64,000 bases of DNA. It comes from Streptomyces roseofulvus. Its GTDB lineage: Bacteria; Actinomycetota; Actinomycetes; Streptomycetales; Streptomycetaceae. The notes under the pieces were generated by a model. It worked only from the letters and a program-made list of their open reading frames with translations, was not told the origin of the DNA and ran no database searches. This document shows, piece after piece, positions 45,550 through 54,620 of this stretch. Numbering within the stretch: the stretch's first letter is position 1; every line of letters starts with the position of its first letter. The DNA is taken from contig NZ_BAAAWE010000001.1 of assembly GCF_039534915.1 (NCBI RefSeq), positions 620,001 to 684,000 of the forward strand. Direction: 5' to 3'. The position numbers were made by a program, and so were the translations under genes.

Positions 45550-46296
45550 ATGGACAGCATGGACACCGGCCGGGCGCTCCTCGTCGCCACCGGGGTGCGC
45601 AAGATCTACCGGACGGGATCGGTGGAGGTCACCGCCCTGGCGGAGCTCGATCTCGTCGTGCGCCGCGGGGAGATGGTCGGGGTCATGGGACCGTCCGGCT
45701 CCGGGAAGACCACGCTGCTGAACTGCCTGTCGGGGCTCGACGACATCGACGGCGGCCGGGTGGAGGTCGACGGGCACGACCTGTTCGCCATGTCGGACGC
45801 GGCGCGCACGGAGCACCGCGCCCACACCATGGGGTTCGTCTTCCAGGCGTTCAACCTGATCCCCGTCTTCTCCGCCGTGGAGAACGTCGAACTGCCCCTG
45901 CTCCTGGTGGGGACCCGGCCGTCCGAGGCACGGCGGAGAGCGTCGGACATGCTGGACCGGGTGGGGCTCGGTCACCGGGTCGGGCACCGGCCGAGTGAGA
46001 TGTCCGGCGGTGAACAGCAGCGGGTGACCATCGCCCGCGCCCTCGCCGGCCGCCCGGCCATCGTCTGGGCGGACGAGCCGACAGGCAATCTGGACAGCGC
46101 GATGGCCGCCCAGGTCATGGACCTGCTGTGCGGGCTCAACGCGGACGAGGGCCAGACGATCGTCCTGGTCACCCACGACGGCGCCATCGGCGCGCGCGTC
46201 CCCCGGCTGATCCGGATGCGCGACGGGCGGCTCGTCGACGACGTCCGCCAGGCCGTCACCGTGCCGGCCACGCACCGTGACCTCACCTGGGGCTGA
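45550..46296 (+). CDS. ABC transporter ATP-binding protein (MacB/LolD type)
   Basis: This 248-residue ATPase has Walker A GPSGSGKT (47-54), the Q-loop in FVFQAFNLIPVFSAVEN, signature SEMSGGEQQRV, Walker B AIVWADEPTGNLD and the H-loop His in LVTHDG. The form is that of MacB/LolD exporters that work by mechanotransmission. GGAGG precedes ATG 45550; GTG 45547 adds one residue. A large FtsX-type permease starts two bases after the stop. The exported substrate is unknown. Confidence 0.93.
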   Translation: MDSMDTGRALLVATGVRKIYRTGSVEVTALAELDLVVRRGEMVGVMGPSGSGKTTLLNCLSGLDDIDGGRVEVDGHDLFAMSDAARTEHRAHTMGFVFQAFNLIPVFSAVENVELPLLLVGTRPSEARRRASDMLDRVGLGHRVGHRPSEMSGGEQQRVTIARALAGRPAIVWADEPTGNLDSAMAAQVMDLLCGLNADEGQTIVLVTHDGAIGARVPRLIRMRDGRLVDDVRQAVTVPATHRDLTWG

Positions 46297-46298
46297 CC

Positions 46299-49235
46299 AT
46301 GTACCCGAACCTCCTCGTCCCGCTGCTCGGCGCCCTCGCCCTCGCACTCGTCTCCCTGGTGCTGGTCGCCGTCCGGCAGCCGGTGTCCCGGCGGCTGGCG
46401 CTCCGGCAGGTCGCCCGCCGACGCACCGAGGCGGCCCTGGTGATCGGCGGGTCGATGCTCGGCACGGCCATCGTCATCGGCGCCCTGGTCGTCGGCGACA
46501 CCCTGAACTTCTCCGTCCGGCAGGAGGCGTACCGGACACTGGGGCCGGTGGACGAGCGCGTCGTCGCACCGCCGGGACCGACCGGGCACGCCGTCGCGGA
46601 ACGGCTGGCCGGACTGGCCGTGGACCCGGACGTCGACGGCGTGCTGAACGCCCGCGCCGCCCAGGCGTCGGCCGTCGGCGGAGCCGGCGACCGGACCGTG
46701 GCCGAACCCCGCGTCCTGGCCTGGCAGGTGGACCTCGGCGAGGCGTCGCGCTTCGGCGCGCCGGGCGGCGCGTCCGGTCTCGGCGGACCGAACCCGCCCC
46801 CCGGTCGGGTGGTGGTCAACGAGCCGCTGGCCCGGTCCCTGAGCGTCGGGGCCGGCGACCCGGTCACGGTGTACCTGTTCGGGGCGCCGCGGACGTACCG
46901 GGTCGACCGCGTGGTGCCGGAGGAGGGCCTTGCCGGGGTGGGTCTCGGCGGCCGGCTGAACCGCAACGTGTTCCTGCCGCCGCGGACCCTCGACTCCGCC
47001 GCCCGCGCAGCCGGCGCGGAGCCGCGCTCGGTCACCTTCGTGTCCAACCGGGGCGGCGTCGAGAGCGGCGAGCCCCTGACGGACCGGGTGACCGCCGACA
47101 TCCGGCGGGCCCTGGGCCCGCTCGCCGGTCAGAGCGCGGTCGACACACCGAAGCAGACGGTCCTGCGGGACGCCCGACAGGCCGGGGACTCGCTCGGAGC
47201 CCTGTTCCTCATGATCGGCAGTTTCAGCATCATCGCTGGCTCCCTGCTGCTCGTGAACATCTTCGTGATGCTCGGCGAGGAGCGGAAGTCCCAGATGGGC
47301 ATGGTGCGGGCGGTCGGGATGAAGCGGTCGCGGCTGGTCGGCTCCTTCACGCTGGAAGGGGCGGCGTACGCGCTGCTGTCGGCGCTGCCGGGCGCGGCCG
47401 TCGGGGTCGCCGTCGGCTGGGGCGTGGCCGTGGTGGCGGCGCAGATCTTCAAGGGCTGGTCGGTCGGGGGCAGCAGCATCCGCATCGCGTTCGACGTGAC
47501 TCCCACGAGCGTCCTCAACGGGCTGGCCATGGGCCTGCTCATCGCCTTCGCGGCGATCCTCGCCACCAGTGTGCGCATCAGCAGGTTCAACATCATCGCC
47601 GCGATCCGCGACCTGCCCGCCGCGCCCGGACGGGGGCCACGCCGCCGTCTCGTCGCGGTCTCCACCGCCCTGGCCGTGCTGTGCGCGTTCGCGGCCGTTC
47701 CCGCGGTGGCGCGCAGCCAGGCCGACGCGACGTACCTGATGCCGGCCCTCGCCCTGGCCTTCGCCGCTCCGGCGCTGCTGCGGGTCCTGCCCCGGCACGC
47801 GGTCACCACCCTGGTCGCGGGAGCCGTGCTCGGCTGGACGCTCCTGGCGCCCGTCGTCCGCCCGCGGATCTTCGACAGTCCCTCGATGTCCGTGTACGTC
47901 GTCCAGGGCGCGCTGGCCGCCTTCTCGGCCGTGGTCCTCGTCAGCGACAACCAGAAGACGGTGCTCCGTCCCGTACGGCGGCTGCTCCGGCGTCCGACGG
48001 AGGGCGGTCTGGCGGCGCGGCTCGCGGTCGCGTACCCCCTGGCGAAGCGTTTCCGGACCGGCGCGACGCTGGTGATGTACACCTTGATCGTGTTCGTCCT
48101 CGTGCTGCTGACGGAGATCTCGGGCATCCTCCGGGCCGGCGTGGACGGTGTGGTCGCGGACGCGACCGCCGGCTACTCCCTGCGGCTGGACTACAACCCG
48201 CAGGTCGCCGGCGACCGGCTCGTCGCGGACCTGCGGTCCGGCCCGTCGGCCGCCGGGATCTCCGCCGTGACGCCGCTGCTCAACGCCACCGGGCGGGCCA
48301 CCGACCCGGGGGGACGCAGCGCCCGGCCGCTGGACACCGCCGTCGTCGGCGTACCGGACGGGGCGATCACCGGCATCACGTTCCGGGAGCGGCTGCCCGG
48401 CCTGGCGGACGACCCGGCGGTGTGGCGGGCCCTCGCCTCCGACCCGCGCTACGTCGTCCTCGACGGCTTCTTCGGAAGTACCGGCGGCCCGGCCGGCGAC
48501 GCGTACGACCCCGGCGACACCCTGGTCCTGACGGATCCCCGGACGGGCCGTGCGGAACAGAAGGTCATCGCGGGCGTCCTCAGCAACGGGTCGGTCTTCT
48601 ACCCGGGCACCGGGGCCAGTTCGACGACGTATCCCGTGGTGATGGGCGAGCGGGGCGTGCGCGGACTGTTCGGCGCCCAGGCGCAGAACGCCTCCGCGCT
48701 GGTGCGGACCGGTCCCGGCACCGCACCCGAGGCGCTGGCGGCCCGGCTGCAGGGCGAGCGGCTCTCCGCCAGCCTGGTCGCCACGCCCATCGAGTCGGAC
48801 ATCCGGCGCCAGTTCGACTCCAGCACCGCCTTCTTCCGCCTCATGCAGGGCTTCCTCGCCCTGGGTCTCGGCGTGGGCATCACCGGCCTCGGCGTCGTCA
48901 TGGTCCGGGCGGTACGCGAACGCCGGCGCACCATCGGCATCCTGCGGGCCCTCGGCTTCCGGGCGCGGACCGTGCGGCGGTCCTTCCTCTGGGAGAGCAC
49001 CTTCGTCGCCGTGGAGGGCATCGTGCTCGGCTCGCTCCTCGGCGTGCTCACCACCTGGCTCATGTACCGCAACAGCGCGGCCTTCGCAGGGCTCGAAGGC
49101 GGGTTCCCCGTCGAATGGGGCAGCATCGCCGCCCTGGCCGCGGCCACCTTCGCCGCCTCCCTCCTGGCCACCCTCGGACCGGCCCGCCGCGCCGCCGCCA
49201 TCCGCCCCGCCCGCGCGGTCCGCGTGTCGGACTGA
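46299..49235 (+). CDS. FtsX-family ABC transporter permease
   Basis: This 978-residue membrane protein has an N-terminal helix near 7-27, a second near 47-67, an extracytoplasmic region, a first FtsX block of three helices (about 300-440), further helices around 465-550 and 600-625, a second external region, and a final FtsX block (about 855-970: GFLALGLGVGITGLGVVMVR). The duplicated layout matches large permeases paired with MacB-type ATPases in actinobacteria. Such exporters move lipids, lipoproteins or antibiotics. The cargo is unknown. It follows the ATPase gene directly. Confidence 0.9.
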   Translation: MYPNLLVPLLGALALALVSLVLVAVRQPVSRRLALRQVARRRTEAALVIGGSMLGTAIVIGALVVGDTLNFSVRQEAYRTLGPVDERVVAPPGPTGHAVAERLAGLAVDPDVDGVLNARAAQASAVGGAGDRTVAEPRVLAWQVDLGEASRFGAPGGASGLGGPNPPPGRVVVNEPLARSLSVGAGDPVTVYLFGAPRTYRVDRVVPEEGLAGVGLGGRLNRNVFLPPRTLDSAARAAGAEPRSVTFVSNRGGVESGEPLTDRVTADIRRALGPLAGQSAVDTPKQTVLRDARQAGDSLGALFLMIGSFSIIAGSLLLVNIFVMLGEERKSQMGMVRAVGMKRSRLVGSFTLEGAAYALLSALPGAAVGVAVGWGVAVVAAQIFKGWSVGGSSIRIAFDVTPTSVLNGLAMGLLIAFAAILATSVRISRFNIIAAIRDLPAAPGRGPRRRLVAVSTALAVLCAFAAVPAVARSQADATYLMPALALAFAAPALLRVLPRHAVTTLVAGAVLGWTLLAPVVRPRIFDSPSMSVYVVQGALAAFSAVVLVSDNQKTVLRPVRRLLRRPTEGGLAARLAVAYPLAKRFRTGATLVMYTLIVFVLVLLTEISGILRAGVDGVVADATAGYSLRLDYNPQVAGDRLVADLRSGPSAAGISAVTPLLNATGRATDPGGRSARPLDTAVVGVPDGAITGITFRERLPGLADDPAVWRALASDPRYVVLDGFFGSTGGPAGDAYDPGDTLVLTDPRTGRAEQKVIAGVLSNGSVFYPGTGASSTTYPVVMGERGVRGLFGAQAQNASALVRTGPGTAPEALAARLQGERLSASLVATPIESDIRRQFDSSTAFFRLMQGFLALGLGVGITGLGVVMVRAVRERRRTIGILRALGFRARTVRRSFLWESTFVAVEGIVLGSLLGVLTTWLMYRNSAAFAGLEGGFPVEWGSIAALAAATFAASLLATLGPARRAAAIRPARAVRVSD

Positions 49236-49352
49236 ACTCCCGGCTCCGGTCGCCGGCCCGCCTCCGCACGCCCGTGAGCGCCTGCGGCGGCTGTGTCAGT
49301 GCGCTGAACTATCCTTCCCGCGATCACACACCGACGCGGAGGATCACGAGAG

Positions 49353-50861
49353 TTGACTGGCCGGCCCGCTTTCCCGCTGCCCTTCTACGCCGCACGAACC
49401 AGGTCCCTGGCGCCGCCCCGCACGCTGCGCGAACTCGCGATGATGCGGTGCAGCGCGCACCTTCGGGCCAAGCCGGGGTGGTTCGACAAGATGAACGACC
49501 CCGAGATAGCCGACCGGTGGACGCGGGAAGCGGTCGCGCAGGACCTCACCGAGGCCGAGGTCCGCTACGTCCTGGCCGAACTCGCCCATTACGCCGCGCT
49601 GCGGGACGGCCGGACCGGTGTGGAGGTGTCCGCGGTCGACGGCGTGTGGCAGTCGGACGTGCTGGTCGAGGACGAGCTCCGGACCCGGCTGCGCGACGCG
49701 GTCCGGGTCCTGGAGGAGGTGCCCGAGGCGGAGCGGGACTGGCACCCCGGCTCCGACGGCCAGGTGCTGGACCTGGTCCATCCCTCGCTGTTCTGCCTGG
49801 TGCGCGAGGTGAGCGGCGCGCCCGAGGAGGCGTGGCGCAATCCGACGGACACCTACTCGAAGCACGAGTTCTCGGAGCGGTTCCAGTGGCTGCCCACCGA
49901 CGCCGACGTCAGTGACGACGGGGCCGTCTCCTTCCGCTCGTACGTCAACAACGTCCACCCCGAGCGGCATCGTGAACTGGCCGCCGTACTGCCGGAGCTG
50001 TGCGCGCGCATGCTGCCGCTGTGGGAGAACGTGCTCACCGACCTGCGCCATCCCCGGCCGCCGCGGATCGAGGTGGATCCCTACGAGTGGTACGACTCGG
50101 AGCCCGCGCACCCGGACCGGTCGGCGTACGACGATGACGAGGCCTACGAGGAGGCGTGCCGCGCGTGGGAGACCGCGCAGGACGACTGGTGGGAGAACCG
50201 CACCCCCACCATCCCGGACGCCCCGGACTTCACCCCGCCCGAGGTGCCCGGGGCGGCCGACCGGGTCGACCTCCGCGGCCGGAGCCTCCAGGTCATCGTC
50301 AAGCTCGCCACGATCCACCTCACGCCGGACAAGCCCGAGTACGCCGGCGGTTCCTGGCACGTGGAGGGGATGCTGAACGAGCGGATCGTCTCGACCGGCC
50401 TCTACTACTGGGACAGCGAGAACATCACCGAGAGCCGGCTGGGCTTCCGGGCGGGGATCGACGAGCCGGAGTACGAGCAGAGCGACCACACCGGCATGCG
50501 TGAGGTCTACGGCCTGGAGAACGAGGGCGCCCTGAACCAGGTGCTGGGATCGGCGGCGACGCCGGCGGGCCGCTGCCTGGCGTTCCCGAACGTCCTTCAG
50601 CACCGCGTCGATTCGTTCCGCCTCGCGGATCCCGGCCGCCCGGGTCACCGCAAGATCCTCGCGTTCTTCCTGGTCGACCCGGAGCGGCCGATCGTCTCGA
50701 CGTCCGACGTGCCGCCGCAGCAGCCGTGGGCCGACACCTCGACCATGACGCTCGAAGAGGCCCGGAAGTACCGCGAGGAGCTCATGCAGGAACGCAAGTT
50801 CTTCGTCGACGAGCACAACGAGCAGTTGTACGAGCGCGAGTTCTCGCTCTGCGAGCACTGA
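49353..50861 (+). CDS. DUF4246 protein, possible 2-oxoglutarate-type oxygenase
   Basis: This 502-residue cytoplasmic protein matches the DUF4246 family, known mainly from fungi and some actinobacteria. A conserved C-terminal segment has GGSWHVEGMLNE (His near 336 and Glu two residues later) and LQHRVDSF (His near 416), compatible with the His-x-Asp/Glu...His iron triad of Fe(II)/2-oxoglutarate oxygenases. That reading is inferred from motifs. An acidic stretch near 255-275 is rich in Asp/Glu. TTG 49353 is supported by GGAGGA nine bases upstream. It stands alone, with a terminator-like hairpin downstream. Substrate and role are unknown. Confidence 0.78.
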   Translation: MTGRPAFPLPFYAARTRSLAPPRTLRELAMMRCSAHLRAKPGWFDKMNDPEIADRWTREAVAQDLTEAEVRYVLAELAHYAALRDGRTGVEVSAVDGVWQSDVLVEDELRTRLRDAVRVLEEVPEAERDWHPGSDGQVLDLVHPSLFCLVREVSGAPEEAWRNPTDTYSKHEFSERFQWLPTDADVSDDGAVSFRSYVNNVHPERHRELAAVLPELCARMLPLWENVLTDLRHPRPPRIEVDPYEWYDSEPAHPDRSAYDDDEAYEEACRAWETAQDDWWENRTPTIPDAPDFTPPEVPGAADRVDLRGRSLQVIVKLATIHLTPDKPEYAGGSWHVEGMLNERIVSTGLYYWDSENITESRLGFRAGIDEPEYEQSDHTGMREVYGLENEGALNQVLGSAATPAGRCLAFPNVLQHRVDSFRLADPGRPGHRKILAFFLVDPERPIVSTSDVPPQQPWADTSTMTLEEARKYREELMQERKFFVDEHNEQLYEREFSLCEH

Positions 50862-50881
50862 CCCTCCCTGCCCGAGGTCAG

Positions 50882-50915
50882 CCGCCTCCGCCCCTGCGCG
50901 CGGGGGCGGCGGTGG
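50882..50915. terminator. GC-rich stem-loop between convergent DUF4246 and DoxX genes
   Basis: CCGCCCC (50888-50894) pairs with GGGGCGG (50903-50909) around a GC-rich loop, with partial extension of the stem on both sides. The site lies between convergent stops at 50861 and 50927. Confidence 0.5.
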
Positions 50916-50926
50916 TCGCGGCCAGG

Positions 50927-51313
50927 TCAGCCGGTGAAGGGTTCCAGGGCCCAGCGGCCGACCGCCACGAAGGCCGTCAGGGCGAGGTAGCCCCCGTCCA
51001 GCAGTGCGGCCGTGGTCTCGCGGCGGCGGACCCGCAGGATCACGGCGCCGGTCATGATGACGGCCAGGCCGCCGGCCGCCGGCGGCACCAGGAACGGCGC
51101 GGTGCCGAGCAGGGCCGGCAGGATCAGGCCCGCGGCGCCGAGGATCTCCAGTGCTCCGATGGCCTTGAGGGTGCCGGGCTCGAAGTCGAGGACCCAGCGC
51201 GCGGCGCCGGCCATCGCCGCCATCCTCTCCCGGGGGACGAACAGCTTCCCGAGGCCGGAGAACAGGAAGACGGCGGCCAGCAGGCCGGCGACGATCCACA
51301 GTGCGGCGTTCAT
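50927..51313 (-). CDS. DoxX-family membrane protein
   Basis: This 128-residue protein has four hydrophobic helices (about 3-20, 45-66, 70-92 and 104-122) and the DoxX start pattern LLAAVFLFSGLGKL. DoxX-like proteins are small membrane proteins linked to quinone or redox functions; the exact role is unknown. ATG 51313 is 58 bases beyond a strong hairpin, so it probably has its own promoter or depends on readthrough from the AhpD-like gene. It shares strand with the AhpD-like and ECF41 sigma genes. Confidence 0.85.
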   Translation of the reverse strand: MNAALWIVAGLLAAVFLFSGLGKLFVPRERMAAMAGAARWVLDFEPGTLKAIGALEILGAAGLILPALLGTAPFLVPPAAGGLAVIMTGAVILRVRRRETTAALLDGGYLALTAFVAVGRWALEPFTG

Positions 51314-51371
51314 GATGCTCGTCCTTGGCGATGTCTTCGGTGACGGAGGCGGGCGGCGGAGGCCGGCGGGC

Positions 51372-51402
51372 GGGCGGACCCGGGGTCGTCCCGGGTCCGC
51401 CC
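51372..51402 (-). terminator. 13-bp perfect stem-loop after the AhpD-like gene
   Basis: GGGCGGACCCGGG and its exact complement flank a five-base GTCGT loop, 13 bases after the stop of the AhpD-like gene. It should end that transcript before doxX. Confidence 0.8.
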
Positions 51403-51415
51403 GTGGGTGCTCTGG

Positions 51416-51886
51416 TCAGCCGAACTGGCCGGGCCGGTACGCGCCGCCGGGTATCCGGGTGATCACGTTCAGCCGGTTGAAGGCGTTGATCGTGCAGATC
51501 AAGGCCACCAGGGCCATGAGCTGGTCCTCGTCGAAGTGCTTCGCCGCGTTCGCCCACGCCTCGTCGGTGACGCCGCTGGAGTCGGCGAGGCGGGTGCCCT
51601 GCTCGGCGAGTTCCAGCGCCGCCCGCTCCGCGTCGGTGTAGACGGTCGTCTCCCGCCACGCCCCGACCAGGTTGATCCGCACCTGGCTCTCACCGGCGGC
51701 CGCGGCGTCCTTGGTGTGCATGTCGAGGCAGCCGCCGCAGCCGTTGATCTGGCTGGCGCGGATCTTCACCAGTTCCTGCACCGCCTTCGGCAGTGCCGAA
51801 TCGGTGATGACCTTGTTCGAGGAGATGATGTACTTGGCCCACTTGGAGCCGACCTCGTTGGCCATGGGGTTGATCCGGGTCTCCAT
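51416..51886 (-). CDS. AhpD-like carboxymuconolactone decarboxylase-family protein
   Basis: This 156-residue all-helical protein has the redox motif NGCGGCLDMH (Cys50, Cys53, His57) of AhpD-like alkylhydroperoxidases. Proteins of this class accompany ECF41 sigma factors, whose gene follows upstream on the same strand, and are their usual targets. It probably reduces peroxide or disulphide substrates; the electron donor is unknown. AAGGAG precedes ATG 51886; an earlier ATG would add 12 Arg-rich residues without family support. Its leader contains a GTTACC-N16-CGTC promoter that matches the ECF41 consensus. Confidence 0.9.
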   Translation of the reverse strand: METRINPMANEVGSKWAKYIISSNKVITDSALPKAVQELVKIRASQINGCGGCLDMHTKDAAAAGESQVRINLVGAWRETTVYTDAERAALELAEQGTRLADSSGVTDEAWANAAKHFDEDQLMALVALICTINAFNRLNVITRIPGGAYRPGQFG

Positions 51887-51928
51887 CTCGGTCCGTCTCC
51901 TTCGTCTTCGGGATGCTTGCACTTCTAC

Positions 51929-51955
51929 GACGAAGCCCCTCGCGAAGAGGTAACA
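51929..51955 (-). promoter_or_regulatory. ECF41-type promoter TGTTACC-N16-CGTC
   Basis: On the minus strand TGTTACC (51955-51949) and CGTC (51932-51929) are separated by 16 bases, close to the published ECF41 consensus TGTCACA-N15/16-CGTC. It lies 43 bases before the AhpD-like start, the target gene class for this sigma group. Confidence 0.7.
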
Positions 51956-51976
51956 ACCCGCTGCGGTCGGCGTGTT

Positions 51977-52858
51977 CTACTCGGGGCGCTCGGGCAGCCC
52001 CATGGCGTCCAGGCGCTTGCGGTCGCTCACGGTCACCAGCTCGACGATCCGGCCGCCGACCACAGTGCACGCCACCAGGCCGAGCACCTTGCCGTTCGCA
52101 CCCCAGGCCACGAACCCGGGCTCGCCGTCGACCAGCACCGGGAGCACCGCGGTCATGGACCGGGCCCCGCGCAGGACGGGACCGGCCACCTCGGCCGCCC
52201 CGACCGTGGTGATCGCGCCCTGCGGGTGGTACGTGCGCCAGGTCACCTCCGGATCGAGCAGCCGGACGAGCCCTTCGAAGTCCCCCTCCCGCGCGGCGGC
52301 GAGAAACGCGTCGACGACCGCGCGCCGCCGCCGCGGCTCCTCCTCCGGCCGCGGTGTGCCGCGCACCTTCCGGCGGGCCCGGCTCGTGAGCATCTTGGTC
52401 GCGTCGGTGGACCGGCCGATGATCTCGCCGATCTCGGCGAAGGGCACCGCGAACATGTCGTGCAGGACGAACGCCAGCCGCTCGGTGGGCGTCAGGGTGT
52501 CGAGCACCACCAGCATGGCCAGCCCGACCGATTCGGCGAGCACCGCGTCGTCCTCGGGCGCCGCCCCGTCGTCCACGGTCACCACCAGCTCGGGCAGCCG
52601 GTCCTCGTACGACAGCACGGCCCGGGTCCTACGCGAGCGCAGCACGTCGATGCAGACGCGGCCGACCACCGTGGTCAGCCAGCCGGCCAGGTTGTCGATC
52701 GCCGCGGCGTCCTGCCGCGCCAGGCGCATCCACGCCTCCTGCACCGCGTCCTCGGCCTCCGCCCGCGACCCGAGCATCCGGTGCGCGACCGCCACGAGTC
52801 GCTCACGCTGCTGCTCGAAGGCTCCCGCCAGCACGTCGGTCGGACCTGATCCAGTCAT
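51977..52858 (-). CDS. sigJ: ECF41-type RNA polymerase sigma factor (SigJ-like)
   Basis: This 293-residue sigma factor has region 2 (about 18-85, AVAHRMLGSRAEAEDAVQEA), region 4 (about 120-175, ERLAFVLHDMFAVPFAEIGE) and a C-terminal SnoaL-like extension (about 190-290) that in ECF41 members acts as a built-in regulator instead of an anti-sigma factor. The linker and extension show LPELVV, VDGEPG and NGKVLG, close to the ECF41 motifs. A GTTACC-N16-CGTC promoter precedes it, suggesting autoregulation. It lies 90 bases upstream of the AhpD-like gene on the same strand, the standard neighbourhood. The signal is unknown. Confidence 0.9.
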   Translation of the reverse strand: MTGSGPTDVLAGAFEQQRERLVAVAHRMLGSRAEAEDAVQEAWMRLARQDAAAIDNLAGWLTTVVGRVCIDVLRSRRTRAVLSYEDRLPELVVTVDDGAAPEDDAVLAESVGLAMLVVLDTLTPTERLAFVLHDMFAVPFAEIGEIIGRSTDATKMLTSRARRKVRGTPRPEEEPRRRRAVVDAFLAAAREGDFEGLVRLLDPEVTWRTYHPQGAITTVGAAEVAGPVLRGARSMTAVLPVLVDGEPGFVAWGANGKVLGLVACTVVGGRIVELVTVSDRKRLDAMGLPERPE

Positions 52859-52895
52859 GTCGTCACCTTCCTCACGCGAATTCCGTCATGATCAT

Positions 52896-52921
52896 GACGG
52901 GCCCGGACGTGCCGAGGTAAC
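52896..52921 (-). promoter_or_regulatory. ECF41-type promoter GTTACC-N16-CGTC upstream of sigJ
   Basis: On the minus strand GTTACC (52921-52916) and CGTC (52899-52896) have the same 16-base spacing as the AhpD-like promoter. It lies about 38 bases before ATG 52858 and implies that the sigma factor transcribes its own gene. Confidence 0.65.
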
Positions 52922-53007
52922 CGATCGCACTACAGGCGCGCGGCCGGACGCGCTCCCCGGCGTCCGGCCGCACACCCGCCCGCCGCGGGACCGCCCGGTG
53001 GCGCACT

Positions 53008-53018
53008 TGATTGCATCA
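53008..53018. promoter_or_regulatory. inverted repeat TGAT-TGC-ATCA upstream of marR
   Basis: An 11-bp inverted repeat lies 80 bases before the MarR-type gene in an AT-richer stretch with TATATC nearby. MarR proteins often bind short repeats near their own promoters, so this is a candidate autoregulatory site. Confidence 0.35.
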
Positions 53019-53098
53019 GCCCTATATCGGCTCTGGCCGGTATTTGCCCTTCTGCCGTACCCTGGAAGCAGTCGCACCCGGAAGGAGACACGGACCCC

Positions 53099-53557
53099 AT
53101 GACCGCCACGGACCCCGCGCTCACCGCCCTCGCCAGCGGTTGGGGCGCCCTGTCCCTGCTGCACGGCCGGATCGAGTCGCACATCGAGCGAGCCCTGCAG
53201 TCCCGGCACGACCTGAGCGTGCGCGAGTACTCCCTGCTCGACGTGCTCAGCCGCCAGCACGACGGCGAGGGCGGCCACCTGCAGATGAAGCAGGTCGCCG
53301 ACGCGGTCGTCCTCAGCCAGAGCGCGACCACCCGCCTGGTGAGCCGCCTCGAAGACCGGGGCCTGCTCTCGCGGTACCTGTGCCCGACGGACCGGCGCGG
53401 CATCTACACCAACGTCACCGAGGACGGCCTGAAGCTCCTGGAAGAGGCCCGGCCGACGAACGACGCCGCCCTCCGGGAGGCGCTCGACCAGGCCGCCGCC
53501 GACCCGGAGCTGGCCTCGCTCGTCGAGGCGGTGGAAGCGGTGAAGGCCCCGCGCTGA
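53099..53557 (+). CDS. MarR-family transcriptional regulator
   Basis: This 152-residue winged-helix regulator has the MarR core at about residues 35-110: SVREYSLLDVLSRQ, MKQVADAVVLSQSATTRLVS (recognition helix) and CPTDRRGIYTNVTEDG (wing with the Asp-Arg pair). N- and C-terminal helices should form the dimer. GGAAGGAG precedes ATG 53099. The pirin gene follows on the same strand after 108 bases with its own AT-rich promoter region, and is a likely target. The ligand is unknown but probably a phenolic or oxidant. Confidence 0.9.
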   Translation: MTATDPALTALASGWGALSLLHGRIESHIERALQSRHDLSVREYSLLDVLSRQHDGEGGHLQMKQVADAVVLSQSATTRLVSRLEDRGLLSRYLCPTDRRGIYTNVTEDGLKLLEEARPTNDAALREALDQAAADPELASLVEAVEAVKAPR

Positions 53558-53665
53558 GCCCCACCGCTCACCCGGCGGCTCCTGCGGCGGGACGGCTTGC
53601 CTTCAGGGCCGCCATCCCCCATGATTGTTGAAAGTAGAACTAACTCATGGGGAGAGAGGCCGGGC

Positions 53666-54589
53666 ATGGGCGACACCGAGATCGAGGTCCTGACCGCGCG
53701 GGACGTCCCGCTGGGAGGGCCGCGGGCGATGACCGTGCGGCGCACGCTGCCGCAGCGGGCCCGTACGCTCATCGGCGCCTGGTGCTTCGCCGACCACTAC
53801 GGCCCCGACCGGGTCGCCGAGTCCGGCGGCATGGACGTCGCGCCACACCCGCACACCGGCCTCCAGACCGTCAGCTGGCTGTTCAGCGGCGAGATCGAGC
53901 ACCGCGACAGCCTCGGCACCCACGCGTACGTCCGCCCCGGCGAGATCAACCTCATGACCGGCGGCCACGGCATCAGCCACACCGAGGTCTCCACGCCCGG
54001 CACCACCGTCCTGCACGGCGTGCAGCTGTGGGTCGCGCTCCCGGACGAACACCGCCATGCCGCCCGCGACTTCCAGCACCACGCCCCGCGGGCGTTCCGG
54101 GTGGACGGCGCCGAGCTCCGGGTCTTCCTCGGCACGCTCGCCGGCGACACCTCGCCCGTCCGCACCTTCACCCCGCTCCTCGGAGCCGAGGTCCTGATCG
54201 ACGCGGGCGCCACCGTCACCCTGGACGTCGACCCCGGCTTCGAGCACGGGCTGCTCGTCGACGAGGGCGACGTCAGCCTCGACGGCACGGCCCTCAAGCC
54301 CGCCGAGCTCGGGTACGCCGCCCCCGGCCGCACCACGCTCACCCTGGCCAACGCCTCCGACCGCCCGGCCCGGACGGTCCTGCTCGGCGGCCCGCCGTTC
54401 GAGGAGGAGATCGTCATGTGGTGGAACTTCATCGGCCGCAGCCACCAGGACATCGTCGAGGCGCGCGAGGCGTGGGAACGCGCTTCCGACCGCTTCGGCG
54501 AGGTGACCGGCTACCCCGGCGACCGGCTGCCCGCACCGGCGCTTCCGAACGCCGTCATCACGCCCCGCAGGAACCCCGCCCGCCGCTGA
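53666..54589 (+). CDS. pirin-family bicupin protein
   Basis: This 307-residue cytoplasmic bicupin has pirin motifs HPHTGLQTVSWLFSGEIEHR (metal His residues) and GEINLMTGGHGISHTE (His and Glu of the N-terminal cupin), and a pirin C-terminal domain with NFIGRSHQDIVEAREAWE. Bacterial pirins bind iron; some have quercetinase activity and others regulate metabolism by protein contact. GGAGAGAGG precedes ATG 53666. It follows a MarR-type gene, an arrangement seen with quercetinase-like pirins. A GNAT gene starts 31 bases downstream. Confidence 0.9.
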   Translation: MGDTEIEVLTARDVPLGGPRAMTVRRTLPQRARTLIGAWCFADHYGPDRVAESGGMDVAPHPHTGLQTVSWLFSGEIEHRDSLGTHAYVRPGEINLMTGGHGISHTEVSTPGTTVLHGVQLWVALPDEHRHAARDFQHHAPRAFRVDGAELRVFLGTLAGDTSPVRTFTPLLGAEVLIDAGATVTLDVDPGFEHGLLVDEGDVSLDGTALKPAELGYAAPGRTTLTLANASDRPARTVLLGGPPFEEEIVMWWNFIGRSHQDIVEAREAWERASDRFGEVTGYPGDRLPAPALPNAVITPRRNPARR

Positions 54590-54620
54590 CCCCGCGCCAC
54601 TCCCTCCCGGAAGGACCCTC

